Shown here: piece by piece, positions 31,480 to 43,777 of the stretch
Layout: each line of letters starts with the position of its first letter
How positions within the stretch are numbered: the first letter of the stretch is position 1
Source of the DNA: Chrysopilus asiliformis
Lineage: Eukaryota; Arthropoda; Insecta; Diptera; Rhagionidae
Length of the DNA: 64,000 nt
NCBI GenBank assembly: GCA_964034945.1
Contig: OZ035960.1
Location: 77,285,331 to 77,349,330, forward strand
Reading direction: 5' to 3'
The notes under the pieces: generated by a model
What the model was told of the DNA's origin: nothing
The model's input: the letters and a program-made list of their open reading frames with translations, nothing else
The model's database searches: none
Position numbers and translations under genes: made by a program

Positions 31480-32629
31480 CCACGTTGTGGAATTTCCCGA
31501 CAATTCCGTGTCATTAGTCCCACAAAATTGGCTATGCGCAGGAAAAAAAGCATACTATCCGCCGGCAAAAACAGCTTCTCTAAAAACCTTACTAAAAAAT
31601 AAAACTGAACCGTCGGAAAATTGGAAAGGCCATGTTGTTAAAAAAAATTGTATATGAAAATATTAAAACATTTGAAGAAGGCAAACAATTAGAGCGTCGG
31701 GCAATAATTGAGAGTTCTACAGAAGACGATGAGGATAATAATAATGAACACTACATCAATACTCCACAAGAGCCTGACTATAATACGTTAATGAGCCAGG
31801 TTTTCGAATACACTACCACGGATGAAGTACTCCAAGTAATAATCAGCTGAACATTACACCAGTACGTAATAGTACTTCAGCATCTCAAAAGTTACCAGTT
31901 GAATTGTTAAATCTGGCATCCACTTCAACACAAAATTCAGTGCCCATTGCCTCAACTGTGGGCTACGACACAACGCCAATATTGTTGGAACTACAAGCTT
32001 CTGAGCAGAAGATTTTTCAACAGGTAGCAGTTTTAAAAGAAACCGTGTTGAATTTAACTTCTGAGGTACTTAAACTTCAAAACATGATGAAGTCTTCCAA
32101 TCAAGACATCCCAGAAAAAAAAAATTTAAAACCTTAGACACAAAATGTGATTTTGAAAATTTTGAGATGGCGTTGAAAGATGACGAAAAACTCACAGAGT
32201 TTAAAAACTTAATTACCACAATTTATAAAATTAACCAAAAAAAAAATATATAGTAATGATCCAAATAAACAATTCGAAAATTTTTCGAAAGTACTTTTCA
32301 AAAATTTGTTTTCAAAACCGTTACTCACCACCATGAGCTGGACCTCATATGAAACTAATATTGCTGTGGGTAATACGACGATGTTCAAAATAATATTAGA
32401 AGAAGGGAGTGTGCGGTTGAAAACTGCCGGGACTAACAGAACTCTGGAGATGGTAATGAAAACAGCACTAAAAAAATACAAAGATGCCAGCCGGCCAAGA
32501 AGGTTTTTAATTAAATGCCAAACAACTCCGGAGGAAGTCGTCGCAAAATGCCCTAAAGTTGCAAGAACATCAGAAATGACATCTCCCGCAACAGCAGCAT
32601 CATCTACACAGAAAATAAAAAGTATGTAA
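31480..32629 (+). pseudogene. DUF4806-type protein, decayed
   Basis: The N-terminal motif 'VVEFPDNSVSLVPQNWL' near 31485-31535 is followed by 'AYYPP', an acidic linker (SSTEDDEDNNNEH) and a helical region (LELQASEQKIFQQVAVLKETVLNLTSEVLKLQ, ~31990-32090). The DUF4806 core 'KDDEKLTEF...LFSKPLLTTMSWT' is near 32180-32345. Several frameshifts. In insects this protein commonly accompanies CACTA-like transposases, so it is probably the second gene of the element at 30611-31413. Confidence 0.6.
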
Positions 32630-33266
32630 ATATTACGAAAACGTTTGTTTATAACGAAACCATTTGTCCCCCATGGGCCGACAAAATATTTTGATGTCAA
32701 TTTTGTTAAGTTTTTGTATTTTTGTATTTCGTTTTCCCAAAAATTTTGTTAATATTACAAATATTTTGTAAATATTACAAATATTTTGTAAATATTACAA
32801 AAACAAATCTCTCTTGTTGATATGGAATCTCTTTATGTTTCTTGCTTAGTGTGTGTTCATAGAATTTAATAAATGCAACTAATGAGCGGAAATTGTTTTA
32901 GTGTGATGACTTTAAAAATTAAGAAATGCGTGTTTGTTTCTGATAGTTTCTATATTGAATATTCGTATGGAGGAAATGTTTTATGACGGCCAATATGATG
33001 CGAAATGAAAATAATTTATTTTGAATGATTTTTCTTACAAAAACTTCAAACGAATGAATTCTCTCGGCGAATGTTGTTGTGTTACCTCGAAAAAATACTA
33101 TTCGCGTTTAGTATTTTTCGAAAATGGGAAAAAATATCGAAATCTGAAAAAAATGGGCATAAAAAATATTTCAAAAAAGCATTCCAACTAATGTCTAAAC
33201 TAAGAAATGCTTTCCCAAAACTGATTTTTTGCATCAGTTTTATGAAAAATTATTGGAATCGCTTTA
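32630..33266. other. Non-coding, short tandem repeat
   Basis: About 2.5 copies of 'aatattttgtaaatattac' at 32745-32806. No gene otherwise recognised. Confidence 0.5.
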
Positions 33267-33449
33267 AAGGAGCCTCCACACGTTCAATGTTACTTGACAA
33301 GTATTATTGATGAAAATTTTCGTCAAGTAACAATGATGGAAATTGCCTGCAAACGTAACATTGAAGGGCATCCAAACGATCAATGTTACTTGAAACATGA
33401 GTCATTCAAGTAAAAGTGTCAAGTAACATTGAACGTGTGGAGGCGCCTT
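33267..33449. mobile_element. 183-bp MITE
   Basis: Ends AAGGAGCCTCCACACGTTC and GAACGTGTGGAGGCGCCTT are near-perfect inverted repeats extending through 'aatgttacttgac'. Internal copies of 'atgttacttga' suggest repeated binding motifs. TSD unclear. Confidence 0.6.
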
Positions 33450-33831
33450 AAAATCGAGTTTTTAGAACTGGCGAATCGACTAACAAAATCGTCGCCATTT
33501 TTTCGTCATGCACAAGTGTGGCGCAGTTCTACTAGTAGTCTAATTACCTGCTGCAGGCATCCAAACATTAACAGCAGGGAATTGGATGCTTACAGCGGTT
33601 AATGAGACCACTAATAGAAAAGCTTGTGTATCGTAATGACGCAATGATGCAAATCAGATTTGACAAAATGTACTTCGTAATATTAACAAATTTTAGTAAC
33701 TATACGAAAAAAGCAGGTGTCTGTCTCGTAGAGACGGCCAGAAGACGTGGATCCGCCTACAGCGATCGCCATTAGATATTTAAGTAAAAAATTTTAGTGA
33801 AAAGGAAATTAAGGAAACAAATTTTTATTTA

Positions 33832-34072
33832 AAATATAACAAAAGCTATAATTACCAATCTGGCAATTATTGAAAACCCGTATCGTGATTTAAGTGAACG
33901 GCGAACAGTTGTATCAAAATTCCAGTTTGATGTCAAACTTTCCAATAAGATTTTTTAAAATTTATTCCAATCGGATTTTGATGTATGGGGGTTTTATGTA
34001 GAATCATATCCTAAAAAACATTTGTTCTTGGACTTTTTTGATAAGATGCACCGTTTTTGAGATATTCGGCTT
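33832..34072 (-). mobile_element. Truncated DINE-1/Helentron-like element
   Basis: Minus-orientation 3' part with the hairpin 'ataattaccaatctggcaattat' and 'aaaacccgtatcgtgat'. It ends abruptly after 'gatgcaccgtttttgagata'. Confidence 0.65.
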
Positions 34073-34450
34073 CACCGTTCTCTCAGTAGTAAAGTGCATG
34101 ATAACCAACAGCCATCGCTCGAGGCTTTCATTCATTTTTATGCGAGGCCACAAACCGCCTTGAACAAGAAGCGAAAACTGAAATAGAAATCATTTTCGTT
34201 CCCAAGAACGAGAGTCGGAAACCACAGCAAACGCTCTTATCGTTAAGAGCGAAAAGAACGAAATAACATGACATTCAATACATCAGATTCAATACACACA
34301 AAGGAGGAGCATAAAAAGAGTATAAATGTGAAATCTGTACTACAAGCAGCAAACACAGCATAACAGCGGCAGTGAAAATTTAGATTTTGATTCTTAAAAA
34401 GATAATTGAACATAGTTTAACATAACAAAATACCCTAAACAATGCTTTAA

Positions 34451-34678
34451 CCCTATTCCTGTCAGGCTGTGAATTTCGAACCAATATAGATGATTTAATA
34501 CATGTTTTAACGCAAAATCAATTTAACAAAAAAACATAAAATTTATTCTATATAACAGTAGCGTAGTGACCAATAATAAAATACATTAAATTGATTTTGC
34601 GTTAAAACATGTATTAAATCATCTATATTGGTTCGAAATTGAATAGTGACTCACAGTCACAGCCTGACAGGAATAGGG
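34451..34678. mobile_element. piggyBac-like MITE, 228 bp, palindromic
   Basis: Flanked by TTAA (34447-34450, 34679-34682). Ends CCCTATTCCTGTCAGGCTGTGA and complement. The arms pair further through 'ttggttcgaaatt' and 'catgttttaacgcaaaatca'. Confidence 0.8.
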
Positions 34679-35548
34679 TTAATGTAGGCCGGATCTTATA
34701 ACACAGTTTCTGTTCGGATGTCACCACAAACTATCGAGTATCATCGATTGCAATTTTGTTATCATGGCAGCAACCCGATTTTCTAATTTGTACCCCCATA
34801 ACCAAAATCCAAGACGTATCCACGTAAAAAATATTGGTTAATTTTTTCGTAGTATATACAAAATTTCAGTAATATTTACGAATTTTTTTTTGTTAGGCTT
34901 AACAAAACCCATTTTGTAAATAATACAAAATTATTTCTTTCTGTGTACAAAAACTGATTTTTTATAAGGTAAAATCACTTCAATTTATTTAATATTTCTA
35001 TTTAATATAAAATAATTTTTATTACAGGACCCAATCAAAGCAGAACATAATAATAAAACATTTCTGTGAAAAAAAATGGAAAATAAAAAAAAAATATCAG
35101 TTGTGGTCAAAACAAAACTTTCTTCCACAAAATCTACGACCCTGTGCGACAGGGCTATAACGTAAATTTATTTATTTATTTGACAATACGACATGGCTAT
35201 AACGTAAATTTATTTATTTAATAAATAAATAAATAAATAAATAAATTTACGTTATAGCCCTGTCGTATTGTCAACCCAATACAACCTCCCAATAAATTGT
35301 TGGTTCATCCAAAAATATCAAAAACGTACAAAATTTGAGATAACTTGAGAACTGTAAAAGATATCAATTTATGGTAAATGGCAAACATGTAGAAAATGTT
35401 AACATCTTTAATTATTTTTTTAACTGACTTGTCGAAAAACCGTTAGTTTGCAAATTATTCGCAAAAATATGATTTTTTACATATTTATGAAAATATCTCA
35501 ATAACGGATAACGGTAAGAAACAAAATTGTGCAGAATGCCATTCTCAT

Positions 35549-36283
35549 AATAATAATAATAATAATAATAAGTTTTATTCAAAAGAAAATATAATTTGAT
35601 TTACAATCTTTAGAATCTTAAAACCGTATTGACATAACTTGCGTTGTCTGTCAGGTTGGCAAAAAACAATTTTTTTTTTTTATTATAATATTAATTTGAA
35701 TAATTATGCGGAAACTATATGCAAATCTTTTTAATTAATTAAATTCATTTATGAGCAATCTTCTATATCTTAAAGCTATGTCTAGATAGCGGAACAAAGA
35801 GTCATAGTCCGAGCCGTTTAAATATTCATACATTTCATCTTTCGTTAGCTCATATTTTCCCAAATAGCGTTTACGGTAAGCTTTGAAAATAGGACATATT
35901 GCAAGAAAATGAAAAGTGTTTTCAATCGCGTTCATGTTACAACAACTACAAGATGCATCGTTAGTATTTTTGAATGACCTAGCATTTACATCAAGTAAGC
36001 CTCCTCTTACTTTAAATATCAGGCTAACCATATCAACAATATGCGTATCAGAGAAGTAATTTGGTATTTCCACATATTTCAAGTTACAATACTCGTCATG
36101 GTGTTGAGATGTAATAGCTTTTTCAACGCATTCTTCCCAATGCCTAACTTTAACTGCTTTTAGTGCCTCAGACTGTTGAGTTTTCCAGTTAGTTCGGTAT
36201 TCGAAATCAAAGTTTACACCAGCTCTACGAAATATTTGTTTCCATTCGGCTGCCCAAAACACATTCTCAGTTATCGCCGTTTC
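35549..36283 (-). mobile_element. 5'-truncated LINE insertion
   Basis: An 11-bp duplication GCCATTCTCAT (35538-35548, 36284-36294) flanks it. The 3' end on the minus strand is a (TTA)n tail. The sequence outside the duplications continues repeat Z, so the insertion boundary is exact. About 0.73 kb. Confidence 0.88.
35735..36262 (-). pseudogene. LINE ORF2 C-terminal domain fragment
   Basis: 175 codons. A Cys/His cluster 'CSCCNMNAIENTFHFLAICPIF' near residues 105-126 matches the C-terminal zinc-knuckle-like CCHC domain after RT in several LINE clades. RT itself lies upstream of the truncation and is absent. Ends with a stop 186 bp before the (TTA)n tail. Confidence 0.75.
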
Positions 36284-36797
36284 GCCATTCTCATTAATTC
36301 ACTTCATACATTCAGTCAGCAAAAACCCGTTAATTTTCGAGATAATCGCAAAAAACTGTTTTTTTTAGAAATAACGGTTTATCAATATAACAGGTTGAGA
36401 TATCGAGTTATAGCTAAAGACAAAAGTGTGGGAAATTTTATTTTCTCCAAGTTTTGCCATACTTAAGCCCACTAAAAACGCGTAGTTTGGGAGTAAATCG
36501 AGAAAAACGAAATTGCGATTTTTGAAAAACCGCCATTTTGGATACTTCCGGTTAACGGATTTCCACCAAAAGTTGATAGAATCGTCCCATTTCAGGACCC
36601 AACATGCCTATAAAATTTCTAGCTCTATTAGTTTTTGAGAAATCTTGTACACAGACTGACAGACAGACGGACAGACAGAAAGATATTTTTTTAATATGAC
36701 TCCAATCGACTCAGGAGTGATCGGTAAATGTTTTTTAGGCAAAATTAAGAGGTCCAAATTTTTCATGAATACAATACTTTATTATACTCCGTAGAAG

Positions 36798-37694
36798 CAA
36801 GTAAATATGAAAATAGTTAGCGTTTTATCGTAGACTAGAACCAGCTCTGTGGTCGGAATTCGCCCAAACTTAAATTTAAATATACTAATAAGTAAAACAT
36901 AAATATATTACCTTTCTGTATGTTTTATAGGAGGGAAAACTAGAGCTAACCATGTGGTCGAAATTCGACCAAACAATAACTGAATATATATTTTGCAATT
37001 AATGGAATTTAACCATTTTATTCAAAAATTACTAGGAAAAAAGGTAGGAAAAATGATGGAAATTGCCACGTCTTCTGGCCGTCTCTACGAGACACCTTCT
37101 TTTTTGCATTTAATTTGATGCCCTCATTTGTTGAGTATGACCTAAGTATTCGGTCTTCTTTTTTTCCTTTTTGCCGGAGCATTTTTCAGTCAGAATGGCA
37201 TTCGTAGGTATTCGAAGTTAGGTCTTCAAAGTGACCTTGTGGCGTCAAGAAAGCTATTTTAGCCCTATCTTTCTCAACTACAAGGATTTCGTGAAATCCT
37301 TTAGCGAGATCCAGCGTTGAGAAGTATCCCAAGCAGCACAATAGGGCGAATAGTGGGCGCTTCGTCTACAAATTCGTACCTATTGGGCGAAATGTTGGAC
37401 GAGGCGCCCACCATTCGTCCACTTAAGTGGACGAATATTCAACATTGGGGAACGATTTGAAGCCCAATAGGGCGACGCAAAAGCTTTATAGCTTTCTGTG
37501 ACAGCCCGCTCTCAATATCTCGCACTGGGACTGAAACAAACATCTCAGAACGATAAAGCAATCTGAAAGAATGAGAAGATGTATGCGTACGCCTGAAATG
37601 AATATGGAACGAATTTAATGGCGAAAATTATTTTAGAATTTTTGTAAATGGACATTTGTAATGGATTTTTCATTATGTTATATGCTGCCATTTT
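36798..37694. other. Non-coding, dispersed repeat pieces
   Basis: A fragment 'cttctggccgtctctacgag' at ~37074-37093 repeats the end of repeat R. 37325-37495 has 'gggcga' motifs and an inverted pair around 'ccattcgtccacttaagtgg', related to 40620-41190. No gene. Confidence 0.45.
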
Positions 37695-40363
37695 AGTTGC
37701 AACTAAATTTTTTGACGTGGATACGTCTTGGATTTTGGTAATGGGGGTACAAATTAGAAAATCGGCTTGCTGCCATGATAACAAATTTGCAATCGATGAA
37801 ACTCGATAGTTTGTGGTGATATCTGAACAAAACCTGTTTTATAAGATGAGGGCTACATTAAAGCATTGTATAGGGTATTTTGTTATGTTAAACTATGTTC
37901 AATTATGTTTTTAAAAAGCAAAATCAAAATTTTTACTCCGCTGTTATGCTGTGTCTGCTGCTTGCAGTACAGATTTCACATGTATACTCTTTTTATGCTT
38001 TCTTTGTGTGTATTGAATCTCATATAGAACTTGATTGTTTCTCTTCTCTAAATGGGTTGTTCTGATTCTGGCTATTCATATTATTTCGGTTCAATTCGCT
38101 TTGGAGGAATTGAAAAAAATTGAAAATAAAAATCACTCTCGAGAAAACGAAATTCAGAATTTCAGTAAAACGCTCCAAAGAACGAGAAAAAATTATGGTT
38201 TTAATTTGCTTTGAGAACACAACTTTAATGCTGGGACCAGTGATGCTATATCGAGGGGAATTCCCCTTTTTGCGGGGAATTTGACTATAAAAATTGTTAA
38301 TAGGGGAAAAGGGGAAAACGCTTCAAAACGAGGGGAAAATCTTCGCCTTTCAACTAAATCCGAAATACTTTTAAAAAATTACGGAAAAGTAAAAATACAA
38401 ATAAATAAAAACAATTACAGTCCAATTCCTAGCTTAGGCAAAGGTAAAGAGTGAAGGAAATGCCCTTATTTAAAAATGCCCTTATGGAAATGCCCTTATT
38501 TTATTGCAATTGTAAAGTACACACCAATCTTTTAAACGAAAACACTTTAAGATGGCTTTGGAATGTACGTTTAACCGATTTTTCAGTGTAGGTACTTTTT
38601 AACCGCTTTGAAAAAAGCACATTAAAAAGTACCATTTCTCATCTTATTCAAATTAATTACTTTAAACTACTTTAAAAGACTTTGATGGAAAGTAGTTTCC
38701 ATGAAAGTTCATTGACACATATTTGTTGTTCGTTTTTCGGATTCCCTAAATATATTTTCAATAGAAATATTTTCAATTGCAACTCAGCAGAAGTGCTTTG
38801 TTTAAATTATGTAAAAATCAATTAAATCGGTAATTTCTTGGACATCTCTAATTTCTAATTTCGAATTTTCTAATTTCGACAAATATTCACCAGAAGAATG
38901 CATGAACCAGTGGCAAAGTGCCCGGAATACAATAATCGAGTTCCAGTCGCGACTTGATTTCGTTTTTTTCCATTTTTTGATATTTTTATATTTTTTAAAA
39001 TTCAAAATATGGAAGTAATTTTTACCGAATTTAAGGAGGACAGGATCATTTTAAGCTCGAAAGCAAAGGAACTACCTTGATTTATAAATTCGGGACTTGC
39101 CTTGATTATTATCTAATTGTGAATCCTGGCTTCTTTTCATATCTTATTTGACGTTTGGTTGGAGACCCGTGACGCTGTTATCGGGAATACAATTAACGAG
39201 TATTTTGTTAAAGCTTTCCAAAATATAAAATTATTTCCTAAATTGTGCTTTTTTCTCTTAAAAGACTTTAACATGAGTCCAGAGGACAATAATTTTTGGT
39301 TTGAATTCTTTATTTAAAATTTGTTTTTATAGGGGAAAAACGGGAAAAACGAGGGGAATTTCGTCATTGAAAAAGGGGAAAAAGGGGGATTTCGTCATTT
39401 GGAAAGGGGAATTTCACTAAAGGTACATAGCATCACTGGCTGGGACCGAGATATCGCTCTCTTACTAATGAAATGCATACTTGTATGTGTGTGTGCATCA
39501 TACCCAACAGCAGCCATCGCTCGAACCTTTCATTCATTTTTATGCAAAGCATACAAACCGCTGTGAACAGGAGCGAAAAACTTAAAGAGAAACAATTTCG
39601 ATCTTAACTTGGGGGGAGAAGGAAAAATGTGCATCGATCGCATGGCCGAATTAAACACAGGTCTGCTGGTTGCTTTTTAACAGCCACCATTTTGTTACGT
39701 CATCGGCAAAAAATATCGGTGCATTCTTTCTAATTGTGTGTGCGCTAATTCCAATAATATTTCATATAAAAAGGGAAAATTCCCATTGAATCGTATAAGA
39801 ATTTCTTGCCGATGACGTCAGAGCCAGAAGCAACTGAGCTGTCAAACAGACCTTGTATAATTCGGCCATGGTTTTGAACACTGTTTTTAGTTGCTCTAAA
39901 TTGAAATTGCTTCGTTGCTTTTATCGTGTAATTTTATTTTATTTTTATTTGTTTTTTATCTATGGGCGTTTTCATAAATTCAAGTTCTGCAAAAAAAGAT
40001 TTTTGATTAAAAAATAACACAAAAGATTTTTCTTAATAAATAACTCAGTTTATGTTCGTTTAGTTTACTTGTTATTCGTTTAGTTTACGAAGAAAATGTT
40101 TTGTGCAATTTGCGTAAGTTCCGAGTACATTTATGAAAATGCCCTATTAAACATTGTTCGTTGTGTTGCAAGTGAAATTTGATATTTAGGTACAAGATGC
40201 CAAAATTCACCAAACGGAAAGTCAAATCCCGTAACATTACGGTCAATCAAATTGTTTCTTTAGTTTCCTTTTCACTAAAATTTCTTACTTAAAGATCTAT
40301 TGGCGATCGTTGTAGGCGGATCCACGTCTTCTGGCCGTCTCTACGAGACAGACACCTTGCTTT
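37695..40363 (-). repeat. Repeat R, copy 2, inverted
   Basis: Inverted counterpart of 33717-34835: begins 'acgtggatacgtcttggatt', contains 'tttgtggtgatatctgaac' and 'gccatcgctcgaacc', and ends 'tctacgagacagacacc'. Split by the hAT element at 38238-39438. Confidence 0.6.
38238..39438. mobile_element. Non-autonomous hAT element, 1201 bp
   Basis: Ends CAGTGATGCTAT and GTAGCATCACTG-type inverted repeats (CAGTGATGCTA/TAGCATCACTG) flanked by an 8-bp duplication GCTGGGAC (38230-38237, 39439-39446). 'aggggaattcccc' and 'ggggaaa' motifs near both ends are subterminal repeats. No transposase recognised. Confidence 0.88.
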
Positions 40364-41699
40364 TTTGACAAAATTCTATCTAAAACGCTTTAAATTGAAA
40401 TGGGCCATCTAAATATTTTGTTTTCAACAAAAAATTTCTTTAATTTAATTTTTCGTCAAAAATTTTTTTCCACTAATTCAATAAAATTTTGATGCCAATA
40501 AAATTGTGCTGCTTCAAAATTGTCTCCCATCTATTTTTTATGCGATTTCCTCCAGTGATTAGCTTAAAATAAGAAGTTTAATTTTCGAAGGGAAATTATT
40601 TGAATCAACATCAATGTGGAATATGGCGGATGGAAACATGTGCGCCCTCAAAGACGCGTCAGCTCATTTTCGCGCCCTATTAGACGTTAAGTTCTAATGG
40701 GAGGGCGTGAATACCTTCAAATACGCCTAAAAGGGCGTCTAGTGGAATTCAAGTCTGTTAGGGCGCCGAAATATTTTTTCAGAGATAATAAAAAATGTCA
40801 CCTGTTTTAGTGAGACAAAAGAACTTGAGACAAAGTGAGACGAAGCACAAAATTACTCTCTTAATAAACCCCATATCCAGGCTTCCTCTCTAATCAGAGG
40901 ACAAACTTCTCGCACTTGGTTTTCTGTCTTGCTCTAATACGCCCAATAGGGATATTTCGATGGAAATGTCTCCCTATAGGACATTCTAGTTTTTTCGTGC
41001 TTTAGAAGTGGCGTCTTAATAGACCGAATAGGGTCAAAAGAAGACGTAAGGTCTATTAAAGCCAATATTGGTCATGGCAATAAAAACGAGATGTCCTCCT
41101 TAAGCCCTATTGGGCGATACTTCGACGAAGGCCTAAATTTAAGTCGTTCGGTCCTCCTCTCGCCCAGCAGATATGTCCTATAAGAAAATACGTCTTTAAC
41201 CCTCTAACCGGAATATTACCGAGAAAAATTCACTAAAATATGACTTTCAACTTGCGACAGACCGTAACCAAGACAACGTACAGGGCTAAATTTTTTCCAG
41301 CATGTAAAGCGATAACTTACAAAAGTCAGTGTAAGACGTTCCGGCGATTTCCGGCGATTAAAATTGTTACCCGTTATAAACAAGCGAATTCCCTGAATTC
41401 CGGCTAGAGGGTTAAGGGATTTTAATAGGGCGTAAATTGGACTTCTCGACTAAGAATAAGGCGTGGAGTCTTTCAACAGGGCGATATTACCCTACGGTTC
41501 TACTTGGGATTAAGCTTTTCCCAATTAATCGAATAGAGTTTCGCTATGCGGCATTGGAAATTTTTCGTCTTCGGCGATTTCGTTTAACTTTCGATAATCG
41601 ACTACGTTTCGTCAATTCTGTATTGCTGAATTGTTTAATTTTTTAGTCACAATCTAAATCGGAAAAGTATACGCAGACTTTAAATGACTCGTTTTTAAT
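40364..41699. other. Non-coding with degenerate 'gggcgt/gggcga' repeats
   Basis: From ~40620 to ~41190, and around 41430, short motifs such as 'cctattagacg', 'gggcgtctag' and 'ccctattgggcga' recur without clear periodicity. No coding sequence supported. Confidence 0.45.
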
Positions 41700-42020
41700 T
41701 GATTCATTAATTTAGTATAGTTCAGTTCTACCGGTTCTAATTGGTGAATGTTTTCAAAAAGGCAGAGATCTTTGAAAGTTGGAATTTTGTTTTTAATTTC
41801 TATTGTACGATGTTCTAAATCTATTTTGCGCCTACTGGTTTTAATATATTTTGTCCGATGATAGCATCAAACTTTTTATTGCTTAAATCTAAAAACTTCC
41901 ATGTCATGGTTGCTAGTTGTTTGAATTCATGAGGAACTTCTTTGGCGATTTTTTGTTTTTCTTTACCCCATATTGTAACTAACAAGGAACCTTTTTCCGG
42001 TGTCCGCCTCCGATTCTCTT
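41700..42020 (-). pseudogene. Ty3/gypsy-type retroelement protease remnant
   Basis: The minus strand reads '..SLLVTIWGKEKQK', 'TMTWKFLDL', 'FDAIIGQNILKPVGAK', then after a one-base deletion near 41839 'IDLEHRTIEIKNKIP'. The 'FDxIIGxNxLKPxxAxIDL' block is the C-terminal signature of gypsy-group aspartic proteases. The active-site DTG, RT and LTRs were not found. An isolated relic. Confidence 0.6.
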
Positions 42021-42712
42021 CGCATTCACATATGTTATAGTACTCAAAAAACTAAGCGACACGAATTTTTTTATATCTGCCGATATTCGGTTTTAAGGGG
42101 GGAAACCCCCCTCGAAAATTCTGCGAAAAATTTTTGGCCGATTTTTGGCCGTAATTCGGCAACCAGTAGTCCGATTTAAACGAAACCAAAATCAAAAGTT
42201 TTCTTTTTACGAGAAGAATGAAACTGCGAAAAGAAAAATTTAATATTACTGGGGAGAGGAACCAATATTGAACCATGGTTTGTCGCTGCTCTCGAATATA
42301 TACGCGGCCAATATTATAGCAAGGCTAATTCTGTAGGTAAACTGTCGTAACTGATATTTTGCAAATTTTACAGGAGAGCCATTTTTAGTTCGGAATTGCA
42401 ATTTTTATTGTGTATGATTTTCGGTAATTATTTGAAACTTTTGTAGTTTATTTTATTTTAGGACATTGTTTAAACAAAATATTAGTTGATATATAAATTT
42501 GTAATGAGTGGGGGAGCAGTTACAACCTTTTATCTCTAACCATTTTGCTTCATCCGGAGCAGTTACAACCTTTAACTGTAACGAGTTTGCTTCACCATAT
42601 AGTCAAATTAGACATTATAATCATTACTGTATAGATACGATACTTTGCCAATTAAAAATATACGTCCCCACAATGTAGTTTCAACAATAACCCCAAAATC
42701 GCGGTTTTGTCA
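42021..42712. other. Non-coding; short direct repeat
   Basis: 'gagcagttacaacctt' occurs at ~42513 and ~42558. No gene recognised. Confidence 0.45.
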
Positions 42713-42720
42713 GTTACGAC

Positions 42721-43777
42721 CAGGGATCCCGTTTACACTACTATCGTAGTTTTACACTACTATTTCGACATAATTTAACCTAACACTACTTACACTACTG
42801 AAAAACTCAAAACACTACCTTTTTCGCCCTATAAAAAACGTGCTACAAAGAAAGTTAATTTCTAGATTTGAAAAGTTCATTTATCTGGGGAAAATTTAAA
42901 AAATATGTAATATGTAATCATTCAGACTCTTTATCTAAAATATTTAAGTACTTTAGGGATTCCCTATGAAAAAGTGACTGACTAACCGCACTCAATTCTT
43001 GAACTAAAGGGACATATAATACTTAGGCTAATAATAAAATGGAAGTATTTGTACCCATTAGGAAATTATTAATGAGGAATATCTTGATCAAAACCTCGAT
43101 CAAAAATCCAATATAAAAATTGGTTGAAAAAATGAAGATAAATAAGACCAAAGTGGTATAAAAATAATTTAAATAAAAAATGAACTTAAAAACTGTTTTA
43201 TTCACATAGATTTGAAATATTGGTCAATTCAAAGAACTCAACATTCGGTGTTTAAATTTTGCGCCTTGACGTTGGTTTGTAAAACCGTCTTCTGGTGTAA
43301 TTTCTCTCATATCGCCATTGTCATCCACCTCCTCTATGTTTTAAGGGAGCTTAATATTGTATTTTCTGCGTTGAAGTCATTTTTAAACATTAAAATAACT
43401 TCAACAATGTGAATTCCCAAACGTCAAACACTAAAAAATTCACAATAGCGATTGCTTGAACGATGAACCTTACGCAATACCAAATTGTTTTTCGATCGTT
43501 CCGGCCAACGATGGTCGATCGAATAAATATCGATAAACGCAATAGGCCCCTTACTTCCTTCCTTTAATTTGAATTTAAAAAAAAATCGATTTTTGTACTA
43601 ATAGAAAAATTTACTGATATGATATGCAATAAAACATTAGACGGTAACATTCAAAATGTGTTGTCTCAATAAAACTCTAAATGATTGTTAAAAAAGTTGA
43701 CACTACTGAAATCCCTCTGACACTACTATTTTTCGATCAGTAACACTCCGCTTTTCTCTTTTGGGGTGGGAACCCTG
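42721..43777. mobile_element. Non-autonomous hAT element, 1057 bp
   Basis: Ends CAGGGATCCC and GGGAACCCTG, flanked by gttacgac (42713-42720) and gttacgat (43778-43785), a 7/8 duplication. 'acactacta' motifs are repeated near both ends (subterminal binding-site-like). No transposase. Confidence 0.82.

Larger units (their letters stand above)
33717..34835 (+). repeat. Repeat R, copy 1 (inverted relative to 37695-40363)
   Basis: Starts 'ggtgtctgtctcgtagagac' with 'cagaagacgtggatccgcct', later 'cagccatcgctcgaggcttt', and ends 'aatccaagacgtatccacg'. The same blocks occur in reverse order at 37695-40363. Interrupted by a truncated DINE-like copy and a piggyBac-like MITE. Non-coding and unclassified. 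Confidence 0.6.
35085..36797 (-). repeat. Repeat Z, copy 1, with short microsatellite
   Basis: On the minus strand it starts CTTCTACGGAGTATAATAAAG and ends CCACAACTGATATTTTTTT, matching 50716-53831. The position of the giant array there holds only ~45 bp of GTCT-type repeat here (36650-36695). A LINE tail is inserted at 35549-36283. A hairpin built on 'acgtaaatttatttattta' lies at ~35181-35273. Confidence 0.75.

Noticed and set aside
32209..32700. 163-codon minus-strand open frame
   Set aside because: Antisense shadow of the decayed DUF4806-type coding sequence on the plus strand.
35549..35575. (TTA)n tract as an independent microsatellite
   Set aside because: It is the 3' tail of the LINE insertion bounded by the GCCATTCTCAT duplication.
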